Assembly: GCA_038030265.1 (NCBI GenBank)
Contig: CM075941.1
Span: forward strand, 53,793,952-53,857,951
Direction of reading: 5' to 3'
Length of the DNA stretch: 64,000 nt
DNA from: Corythucha ciliata
Lineage: Eukaryota > Arthropoda > Insecta > Hemiptera > Tingidae
Shown here: piece after piece, positions 13,150 through 23,900 of the stretch
Position numbering within the stretch: the stretch's first letter is position 1
How the letters are laid out: each line of letters opens with the position of its first letter
The notes under the pieces: model-generated
Told to the model about the DNA's origin: nothing
What the model saw: the letters and a program-made list of their open reading frames with translations, nothing else
The model's database searches: none
Translations under genes and position numbers: made by a program

Positions 13150-14920
13150 TGCTAATTTGGCTAATTCGCTAATGGCTGATTCGTGGTCTCGCGATGCAAC
13201 GTCCAGACTAAAATTAAGAAAAAAAATCGCTGATTCCCGGTACATGGAGGCCATTCTACGAATAAATTGTGAAAATCAACGCAAAAAGTTTTGTGTAAAG
13301 TTGAGAAAACACGCTATAATACTGACAAATAAAAGACGCTTTCAGGTTAAAATTGGCCAAAAATGGCAAATTTACAACTGAAATGGCGTAAAATCGCCCA
13401 TTCGCGTATGAAAAAGGGAATAGGATGCTGAATGGACGCAAAATTAGCACAAAACGCTATTTCACACTGAAATTGGGAAAAATCGCTAATTTGCAATTTG
13501 CAGATATAGAGTTATGGAAAAACGTTAATTCGCGGATACAAAATGAACAAAACCACTAATTCGCGGCAAAAATTGAAAAAATCACCAATTAGCGCAGCTA
13601 AAATTAAGAAAAACTTTAATTTTCAGTGCAAATTGGGGGAAAAGTGCTAATTCTCAGTTAAAAATGGGAAAAATTGTTAATTTGCAGCTTAAATCGAGTC
13701 AAACGCCGATTCTTGGCAAAAATTGACAAAATTCAGTAGATAATGCACGGGTTGCATGGAGATGCTAACACGCTGCTAAAATTTAGAAAAAGCGAAAATT
13801 CGCTTAAAATTGAGAAACATCAATAATTCACGAATTAAGTGTCGTGAAATTTATAATTTAAAAATGATGATTTTTTGACAGAAAATGATGGACAGATGTA
13901 CATTTTTTGGTTTGAAAAAAAAAATTTACATTTATAATTTAAATTCGTACCCTCTGAAGGCATTTTTGTGGCTAAAATCAGAAAAATGGCAAATTCATGC
14001 ATGGCTATAGTACAATGTTAAAAATTACGCTAATTCACGGCTAGAACTGAAAAGAAGCAATAATCTATACCTATAAAAGTTTTATAAAATTGCTAATGCG
14101 GTGGTATAATGTGAAAACCCGCTAATTTGCGGGTAATGTTTAGAAAATAAAATAATCAGCCTGGTCAAAATTAAGAGAAAGGTTAATTTTAAGCCTAAAA
14201 ATTGAGAAAATTGCTAATTCGCGGCTAAGAATGGAAAAAAACCCCAATTTACAGCTGAAATTGCGCCAGACGCCAATTTGTGACTGAAATTGAGAAAATT
14301 CGCTAATACACAGGTTTGAAACGCCACGACACGTCGCCGCTACAATTTTAAAAAAAGCGCTAATTCGCGGTTGAAATTGAGAAAAATTCTTATTTGCACC
14401 AAAAACTGAATATAAGCCAATTTGCGGATTCTGAGGGCAGCTTTTCAGGCTGAAATTGAAAAAAAAAAAAAAAAACCAATTTGTGGCAATAGGTGAAGAA
14501 ACCGCTAATTCCCGGGTAAACTGAGGAAAATCGCTCATGCATTGCGTATGGTGAAACAAAAACATCGTAATTCGTGAAAAGTCCCCCTATTTTGCGGCTA
14601 ATATTGAGGAAAACACTAAAGAAAAACGTTAATTTCCAGCTGAAACTGAGAAAAGTGCTAATCCCCTGGTAAAAAGATTTAAAAAATCGGTAATACGCTG
14701 ATGAAATTGAGGAAAACGTGGATAACTAAGAAACATCGCTCTCAGGATAAAAACGATACTTAGCTGCTAAAGTTGAGAAAATGCGCAAATTCATGGCTAT
14801 GGAAGGGGGTGGGGCAAAACCGCTAATCTGCGGCTGAAATTGGGAAGAACGATACACTCGGCCAAAATTGAGAAAAGCGCTAATTTGCGGGTAGAGTCCA
14901 AAAATCGCCCTTAACGGAGA
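13150..14920 (+). repeat. Degenerate ~30-bp minisatellite (GCTAATTCGCGGCTAAAATTGAGAAAAA)
   Basis: More than fifty diverged head-to-tail copies of a unit close to GCTAATTCGCGG + CTAAAATTGAGAAAAAC can be followed by eye, with spacing mostly 28-33 bp. Copies vary by substitutions and small indels, so it looks old. The same family occurs on the same strand at 19.8-20.9 and 22.9-23.9 kb and on the opposite strand at 16.8-17.3 kb. Open frames across it carry no conserved domain. Confidence 0.85.
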
Positions 14921-15554
14921 GATTGAGGCTATGATGAGGCCAGCAAGATGTCCAGATTCAAGAGTGTGCTGGCTGGGTGGAATGATGACTAAAATGTGAA
15001 ATTACCCGCCTCCTGTCAACCTTACGAGATTTCAATCTGATCCTTCCCCCCCCCCCCCAAGACAAATTCCTACTTACGCCACTGGTTTGGGGTTTCGATG
15101 AAACTTTTGTACCGTTTTTCTCAAATTTCAAATTGGCAACCCTAAGCTCGAGGATATCGCTCGTGTCATAATTGCTTTGAAACTCTTTTTTTTTCAGAGA
15201 ATTTCATGCAAAAACTCCTCCAAAAGCTCCAAGTAAGGCGCGAAATAGTACCCGCTGAGTTTTCGAAGTAATATTGGCTCTGAAGATGGAAATGTAATTG
15301 GTAATTGTTAATTACAAATTACTTCGAAAAAGTGCTTTTAATTACAAATTATCAATTACAATGGCGTGTTGTTATCAATTACAAATTACCAATTACTAAT
15401 TGTAATTGAATTACGTAATTCAATTAATGTAATTCAATTACTGCCCAGCCCTGCCTACAGTGATCGATTCCGTGGTTCGGTAAAAAAAAAAAGGGGGCCC
15501 CTTCTCAATCAAGTGCCTAGGGGCCTCTTGTCTCCTAAATCCGGCCCCTGATGG

Positions 15555-15708
15555 TGATAAAACAGTATGTGGGTTTTAGGTCGAAGCGACCGTGTCTTTG
15601 TACTTGGATCGACTGTCGATCCAAGTACAGGCGACAAGTACAGTCGACAGTCGATTCAAGTACAAAGACACGGTCGCTTCGACCTAAAACCCTCATACTG
15701 TTTTATCA
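15555..15708. repeat. Near-perfect 154-bp palindrome (65-bp arms, 24-nt loop)
   Basis: Arms 15555-15619 and 15644-15708 are reverse complements with about 63 of 65 matches. The loop 15620-15643 repeats part of the arm (CAAGTAC twice). The arm begins TGATAAAACAGTATG and includes GGTCGAAGCGACCGTGTC. No target duplication is visible at the edges. It may be a foldback MITE, or if transcribed a hairpin-RNA precursor; sequence alone cannot decide. Confidence 0.85.
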
Positions 15709-16779
15709 CATGCCCTAAATGGGTGAAAACCAAGTTTGGTTTAAAAAACAGTAAATGTATGTGCAGACGACATCTTTCTAACGAATTTTTCACGTTCATC
15801 TTTAAGCATAGCTGTGGGGGGGGGGGGGCCAAGCCGCAACGCCGACAGTTCTCGTTTCTCTCAGACGACGCTCCTTGGCCCGACTTGGCTCCTTTTAACC
15901 CCAATTTGGGGAATTTTCGCCAGATCAAAAAACAAATTTTATTGCTGTCAATTCTATCCCAGTACTGGGAGGAAACTTGGACTTTGGCTCCAGTGCCCTG
16001 ATTGTTGGGTTCAGAAGCCTCAGAAAACAATATTAACTGACTATTGAGGCTCCAAAATTCATCGCTGTACACTTCTCCTTTCGTTGGAAGCACGCACAAC
16101 GTACATACGATGTACATACATATATGGTTATGTGTGTGTGTGTGCGGGGGGGGGGGTAGAGAGATAGCCCTTCCCCCTCCCAGTCAAACAGTAACGGGGA
16201 CGTCAATTTTTGGTGTGTTTGGAATCGGGTGAGAGCGCATAAAATGCAGATCTGCAGATTGGTAGGGCTAAATCGTACAGATCTGAGTTTTAGACGGACC
16301 CGTCCCTGTCCCATGTATCCACCTCACGCTGTTTTCTTCCTAGAGATTTGTTATAACTTGAACTCCTGACAACTACTTCGATTAAAAACAAAACAAAAAC
16401 AAAAAGAAGATAATGCAAATATCACGATGATTCTCTTCTTTTCTCGTTATTCTTCTTGTTTTTCATGTAGTCTCAGATTTCTTCCAAGTAATAGGGCGCT
16501 CCCCTTGACAGCTCCCTCCCCCTCTCCCACACCGTCGCGTTTCATTTTCCTTCCGAGACCCTATAAATGCGATATGAGCGAGAACGGGGCACTCAAAAAG
16601 ATCTGACAGCAATATTTTCCTCTCTTTTTAAAAAAAGAATAATCGCGTGGGACGAATAGTCTTCAGCGCTTCACCTTTTTCCTCCTTTAAATACAAATTA
16701 TTTTTGCAGAAAATGTGGAAGTTTATGAAACGCCCCGCCTCCCACCTGACACCCTACTGGAGCGTTTTTAATCATTTTG
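15709..16779. other. Intergenic, no gene seen
   Basis: Contains a short (GT)n followed by an 11-G run at about 16129-16156 and a C/G run near 15817. Several overlapping short open frames have no recognisable domain. No element ends were found. Confidence 0.4.
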
Positions 16780-17340
16780 GTCGCTAAAATATAGATTTTT
16801 CCACATTTCACCCCCGAATTAGACTTTTCCCCCAATTTCTGAATTTGGCTGTGGTTTAGCTGGATTTTTTTCACTTTCTGGGACCTCAGGCCTTGGTGTC
16901 TTTAGAAGCCGCTTTGACGTTATCTCCATTTAAACCGCGAATTAGCGCTTTTTCCTTACCTAATTCAGCGTTTCTTTTCCATTTTTCACCATTTTAACCA
17001 TGAATTAGCGATTTTTCGCGGTGAACTCGTGTTTTTCCTGATTATAACCGCTAATGAACTATTTTTCTGCATTTCATCCATAAACTAGCACTTTTTCTTA
17101 ATTTTAGCTTCGAATTGAGCGATTTTTTTTCGCTTTCAGCCATGAATTAGCGCTTTTTTCTCAGTTGGAGCCACGAACTTGCCTTCAGAAGCCGAAAATT
17201 ATCGTTTCCATACTTCTAGCCTCTATAATTAGCGGTTTTTCTGTACTTTATCCGCGAAAGGTTTAAGGAAACTTGAGCCGCAAAATAGCTAAGTATTTTT
17301 CTTAGCCGTCATTTAGCGGTTTTTCACTGATCCCGGATTT
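16780..17340 (-). repeat. Degenerate ~30-bp minisatellite, opposite strand copy
   Basis: Phrases such as CGAATTAGCGCTTTTTC, ATGAATTAGCGATTTTTC and ATTTTAACC recur about every 30 bases. They are the reverse complement of the GCTAATTCGCGGCTAAAATTGAGAAAAA family. This block lies just upstream of TRPA copy A and is the only long stretch in this orientation. Confidence 0.75.
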
Positions 17341-17921
17341 CGATGAAATCGGAAATTTGGTCTGGGACATTTTCCCTTTAAAACAAATGGTTCAAGAATT
17401 ATTTGTTTAAAACGAACGAAATACAACTTCTACCAACAGCTGCTCCTTAATCTGTCGCGGAATCCTAGGGAGGTTTTTATGCTGAGTTAGTGGAAGGGTA
17501 ACGAGCAATTTGCACCAAAAGTTCTCCTGCTCGTTTGAATGTATGGGTCAAATAATAATTTTACTGTATTAGTAGGAAAGAAAGGATGTTGCGGCTCAAA
17601 ACAACGATACGCTACTTCAAGTAGAATAACAATAAAGAACCGAAAAAGCCACACACTAAGCATTTGCGAGATAAATTAGGACGGGAGATATCAGACGCGG
17701 TTTGTAAGATAAAAAAAAAAAAATTAAGATCGTGAAATAAAAAATTAGAGAATATCGTTCAGTTCCTATTTTGTCACGTTTTATTATAGGCGAAAGGAGT
17801 GGGAACCCGAACGTTATTTGTTCGAGAATCCCCTCCACCCCCTATTCCACTTCCTCTACCAGCACCACTTTTATTCCAAAAGCATTTCTGTACGCGCGTC
17901 CATCTTCACAACGCAATAGAA

Positions 17922-20900
17922 ATGTTCGAATTGCGTCAAGTGTCGCCGCCACCTGTAGCAGTGTCACAGCCACCGTACGTTCAGTCGAACGGCCGAGGGC
18001 AACCGTCACCGCCACATCATCATCATCATCACCACCGTAAATTGGGCGGAGGCAAATGGGACTACGGGCGTAAAGTGAAAGACTGCGAAAAGAGACGTCG
18101 CGAGCGACTCAATTCCGAGCTTTTGGTGGCTGTACTTCGGGGGAATTTTCTGAAGGTTCAAAGGTTGGTCTTTTATTTCCTTCTCTTTTTTTTTTTCCCG
18201 CCCCTCCTTGTTTTGGAAGTTTTAAAAACTTTCAACGAATTTTCGCCGGTCGTTCAAACACAAAGTGAAATCCATCGCGGAACGTGACTGAAATACTCTC
18301 GTTCCATTGGAAATAGAAGGTGAACAATGGAAAACTCCTCCTTTTTGTCTGATAATACGTTCCAATGGAATATTTTGTACGTTAAAATAGCAAAGACGCT
18401 AAATCCTTTCATTTATCTCATTCTTAGCATCTTAACTGGTTAATTCTTCTCGATTGAGAGCAGGGAAAGGTTGACTGAAAGTATCATACGATATTTTGAA
18501 AACATCGACATTTTTCAATCCTTTTCATCGCGTATTCCTTTCCTAACAAACCAAAAGAACCTTGTAACTGACATAACAAAAAAAAAGTGTATTACTCACC
18601 AGTCATTCACAATTACAAAGTCCCCCTTGTCGAGGAAAAGTTGAGCAGGTTCAAATACAGCACAAGTCCAAGCTACTTCTGAGAGCCTCGACAACATTAT
18701 TCCAATGAAGGAAATAAGAGGATCCCCCACCCAGCACAAAACACATACAATAAAAGACAAAGTCTTCAAATGTAACTGTCCAATTTTGTAAGTGGGTCTG
18801 GTCATGGACCATCACTCACCCGGGGGCAGAGTTGCCAGATTGGGCGATGAACCGCGTTTTGTTCCATTTCTGGTATAGGCTGCTTCGCGGTTGAAATTTA
18901 TAATAAACGCTGAATAGCGACTTGTGCTGTTTTAAATGATTGAAATACGTGAGGATTTGGCTACTCAGCCAAAATAAAACGTATATTATGCAATGCCAGG
19001 CGATCAACTTCAAGCTCCGAGTCCGTATAATTGATTGTTAAATTTATCAAATATTTGCACTTGATTTAACCGGTGTGGAACAGGTGGCTAGGGGAGAGGG
19101 TTACAGGAGCCATGGCCCTCGCTGGAATCATCGAATCAACAAAAACATCGTATTATTCGCGGTTTATGGATACCCTTTTAAAGCTGAAATTTAGGGGGGG
19201 GGAGGCGATAATTTGCTGTTTTTGGGGCAAGTCCGCGGCTGAATCATGGCTAAAATTGAGAAAAAGCGCTAACTCACTGACAGGGGTGGGCAAGATACTT
19301 GAGTATTTAAAATACTTTGTATTTTAAATACAAAATACGTATTTTGTAATTGTATTTAAATACTTTTGGAAAAGTATTTGTATTTCTGTATTTAAAATAC
19401 ATTTTTGAAAGTATTTTGGGCTTTGTATTTGAAATAAATTTTCAAAAGTATTTTATATTTCACACTCAACGAAAATACAAATACAAATACTTTCAATTTC
19501 AACGTTCTTTAGTTTCCACTTCATCGCCACCAATCACCAGTACAACCTAACTTAGTGACACCATATTTGGCACAAAAACCCGATGTAATAACAGCCTTCG
19601 ATTGACGTTTTCATTTTTCGAAAAAGTGGAGAGGGAAGGGTAGTCATGGTGGGAGGTGGGAAGTTCCGAATTCCTTGTTAGCACAACTGCCGCAGAAATG
19701 ATGCTAGCGGATGGAAACTTTGCACAAAAATGGATCATACAGAGTCCTAGCCTACAAGTACACAAAGCTGTACAAGTAAACAAAACTCGTGGCAATTATT
19801 GCGAAAAACAACGCTAATTCGAGTTTAAACTGGACCAAAATGGCAAATTCACAACTCAAATGGCGAAAAATCGCCTATTAATAATAAAAAAGAGAATAGA
19901 TAATGTGCTAATTCGCTGCAAAATTATCAGAAAACGCTATTTCACAGCTGAAATGAAGAAAAATCAATATTTCGCGGCTGAAATTGAGAAAACGAAAATC
20001 TGTAAAGCTTCTGAAAGAATCGAGGCTCAAACTGAGAAACAGCGCTAATCCGTAGACAAAAATTGCTCACGCGGGCTAAAACCTCAAAAAAACAACGCGG
20101 CTAGAATTGAAAAAAATATTAATTAGCGGGGCCAAGTTTAAGAAAAACACTAATTTTCAACTCAAACTGAGAAAAAAGTGCTAATTTGCTGCTAAAAAAT
20201 GGCTAAACTGCAGCTGAAAATGAGGAAAACGCCAAATCGTGGCTAAAATGGAGGAAAATCGCCAAAAAAACGAAGGAATCCCTACTGCACTGCTAAAATT
20301 GATTAAAAGCGCCAACCCGTGGCCAAAATTGGTTAAAGTTGTAGCGTGCCAACAGCTAACAAACCTCAATTTTTATTTTTAAAAATAACAAATATTATGT
20401 TAAAAAAACAACATAAGTCAGTTTGATCGCGAGTTCGTATTTTCCCAATTTTTCATTGTCGTTATAAAAAAGATCTCTACATTTTTCGTTGGCCGTTATT
20501 TTGTATACCGAAATAAGAGAGCGCGACCCACAAAGTCACTAAACCTTGAAAAATTGACAAAACGCAAATGGGAAGCTTCTGTTCGAGGCTAAAATTAAAC
20601 AATAAACGCTAATCCATAGCAAAAATTGAAGGAAAAATGCCAACGTGGGACTGAAGTGTAAAAAAAAAACCAGCTAATATTGAAAAATTCACTATAATTA
20701 GCCTGTCATAAATAAATAAAAACTCTCGTTTTCAGCTCAAATTGGGAAAAAGTGTTATTCCCGGCTAAAATTTTTGAGGAAATCACGAATTCGTGGCTGT
20801 AAAATTAAGGTAATTCGCGAATTCACAGATTATAGAAACGCTTCAAAGCAGCTAAAGTTGAAAAAAACGCGAATTTACGGCTAAAATTGAGAAAAATAAT

Positions 20901-23900
20901 CGCGGATAAAGTGTGTTGGAATTTCTAATTCCGCCTTCTGACAACAACTTTGTATGCACGTGAACCTGGCGGCACACATATCACCAAACACGACGAAAAT
21001 GGCGCCATTCGTTTGTTTACTGTTTGTTTAGCCAAAATTTTCGTTTGTTTAGCCCTGCAAAATACAATTTTTTAAAAAACAAAATGTGTGCCGCCAATTT
21101 CACGCAACGGCACACATGACCCCAATCGTTTGTTTCGCTACATATTCGGACAGAGCATCGTTTGTTTACGTTTGTTTAGCCCAAATTTTCGTTTGTTTAG
21201 CCCAGCAAAACATGTATTTATAAGAAAATACATCATGTGTGCCGCCAACTTCACGCAACGGCACACATGACCCCAATCGTTTGTTTCGCTACATATTCGG
21301 ACAGAACTTCGTTTGTTTACGTTTGTTTAGCCCAAATTTTCGTTTGTTTAGCCCAGCAAAACATGTATTTATAAGAAAATACATCATGTGTGCCGCCAAC
21401 TTCACGCAACGGCACACATGACCCCAATCGTTTGTTTCGCTACATATTCGGACAGATCTTTGTTTGTTTACGTTTGTTTAGCCCAAATTTTCGTATGTTT
21501 AGCCCAAATTTTCGTTTGTTTAGCCCATATTTTCGTTTGTTTAGCCCAGCAAAACATGTATTTATAAGAAAATACATCATGTGTGCCGCCAACTTCACGC
21601 AACGGCACACAAGACCCCAATCGTTTGTTTCGCTACATATTCGGACAGAACTTCGTTTGTTCAGCCTAAATTTTTGTTTGTTTAGCCCAGCAAAACATGT
21701 AATTATAAGAAAATACATCATGTGTGCCGCCAACTTCACGCAAGTTGGCGGCACACATGACGTATTTTCTTATAAATACGATAAAAACGAAGTTGTGTCT
21801 GAATATGAAGCGAAACAAACGATTGGGGTCATGTGTGCCGTTGCGTGAAGTTGGCGGCACACATGATGTATTTTCTTATAAATACATGTTTTGCTGGGCT
21901 AAACAAACGAAAATTTGGACTAAACAAACGTAAATTTGGGCTAAACAAACGTAAACAAACGAAGTTCTGTTCGAATATGTAGCGAAACAAACGATTGGGG
22001 TCATGTGTGCCTTTGCGTGAATTTGGCGGCACACATGATGTATTTTCTCATAAATACATGTTTTGCTGGGCTAAACAAACGAAAATTTGGGCTAAACAAA
22101 CGTAAACAAACGAAGTTCTGTCCGAATATGTAGCGGAACAAACGATTGGGGTCATGTGTGCCGTTGCGTGAAGTTGGCGGCACACATGATGTATTTTCTT
22201 ACAAATACATGTTTTGCTGGGCTAAACTAACGAAAATTTGGGCTAAACAAACGTAAACAAACGAAGTTCTGTCCGAATATGTAGCGAAACAAACGATTGG
22301 GGTCATGTGTGCCGTTGCGTGAAGTTGGCGGCACACATGATGTATTTTCTCATAAATACACGTTTTGCTGGGCTAAACAAACGGAAATTTGGGCTAAACA
22401 AACGTAAACAAACGAAGTTCTGTCCGAATATGTAGCGAAACAAACGATTGGGGTCATGTGTGCCGTTGCGTGAAGTTGGCGGCTCACATGATGTATTTTC
22501 TTATAAATACATGTTTTGCTGGGCTAAACAAACGAAAATTTGGGCTAAACAAACGTAAACAAACGAAGCTCTGTCCGAATATGTAGCGAAACAAACGATT
22601 GGGGTCATGTGTGCCGTTGCGTGAAGTTGGCGGCTCACATGATGTATTTTCTTATAAATACATGTTTTGCTGGGCTAAACAAACGAAAATTTGGGCTAAA
22701 CAAACGTAAACAAACGAAGCTCTGTCCGAATATGTAGCGAAACAAACGATTGGGGTCATGTGTGCCGTTGCGTGAAGTTGGCGGCACACATTTTGTTTTT
22801 TTAAAAATTGTATTTTGCAGGGCTAAACAAACGTAAACAAACAGTAAACAAACGAATGGCGCCATTTTCGTCGTGTTTGGTGATATGTGTGCCGCCAGGT
22901 TCACGTGCATCAACTTTGTGGCTAAAATTGAGGTAAACGGCAAATTCATGGTTATAAGTAAAAGAAAAAACACTGATTCACGGCTAGAACTGAGATGAAG
23001 CCCTATTCTACATATAATTAAAATTGAAAAAAATTACTAATGCGGTGCCAATTTGCGGCTAATCTAGAGAAAATCAGTAATTATTCTGGCTAGAATAAAG
23101 AGAAAAGTTAATTTTCAGCCTAAATTGAAACAAAAAGTGCTAATTCACTGTCAAAAATTGAAGAATTGCCGATTTGCAGTAAAAATATCGGAAAACGCCA
23201 ATTCGTGGCTAAAATGAACAAAATTCGCTAATACACGGGCTAGAAATAGCTAGTGCACTGCTAAAATTACGAAAAAGCGCTAATTTACGGCTAAAATTGA
23301 GACAAATTTAAATTTGCGTCAAAAATTGGAAATACGTTAATTCCCGGCTTCCTCGGGAGACTTTGAGGCTAAAATTGAGAAAAAACGCTAATTTATGGCG
23401 ATGAGTGAAAAACTCGCAAATTCGCGGCTAAAACTGAGACGAAATCGTTATTCCGCAGTGTATGGTTACGGTGAACAAAAAATGCTAATTTGTGGTAAAC
23501 ATTTCGAGAATTTTACGGCTAATATTGAGTAATTTTCAGCTCACACGGAGTAAACCGCTAGAAAAAATCGCTAATTTGCAGCTAAAATTGTGGAAAACGC
23601 CAACTCGAGGAAAGTTGAAGAAACATCGCTGATTCACAGGATACCAAATCTAATTTGCTGCTAAAGTTGGGGAAAAGCGCATATTTATGTCTTAATGGTG
23701 GTGGTGGGGGGGATTACCCCGCTAATCAGTTGCTAATTTGCGGCGAAAAGCGCTAATTTGCTGTTAAAGTTGACAAAAAGCACTCATTCGCGGCTAAAAT
23801 GGAGAAATTCGCAGTTTAAACTTGGCATAAGCGCTGTTTAGCGGATAGACTGTGGAAATAGCGGTATTTTGCCTACAATATATGGAAAAGGCCATGGCTA

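Larger units (their letters stand above)
5112..15453. mobile_element. hAT-type element ends enclosing a 10.3-kb composite block
   Basis: The left end starts CAGGGGTGGGCAAATTAC at 5112. The right end, read inward from 15453 on the - strand, starts CAGGGCTGGGCAGTAATT. Both are followed by blocks of short TAATTAC/AAATTAC motifs (5112-5270 and 15290-15453). The 8 bases outside the left end (5104-5111) and the right end (15454-15461) are both CCTACAGT, an exact 8-bp target duplication as made by hAT transposases. CAG...CTG ends and 8-bp duplications are established hAT traits. The interior carries a CR1-like LINE, two MITEs and a long degenerate minisatellite, but no hAT transposase frame. It is therefore non-autonomous, and much of its length comes from later insertions. 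Confidence 0.72.

Noticed and set aside
17799..17921. Longer N-terminus for TRPA copy A
   Set aside because: The upstream in-frame codon at 17799 is GTG, not ATG; the first ATG is at 17922. A splice-acceptor-like TTATTATAG at 17781-17789 suggests this is 5' UTR.
21088..22183. Serial 60-152-aa open frames in the foldback arrays
   Set aside because: They repeat with the 151-bp unit on both strands, and their length is set by unit periodicity; no domain or conserved start context.
20954..22910. CRISPR-like array
   Set aside because: Units are 151 bp, contiguous without unique spacers, inverted halfway, and in a eukaryotic intron.
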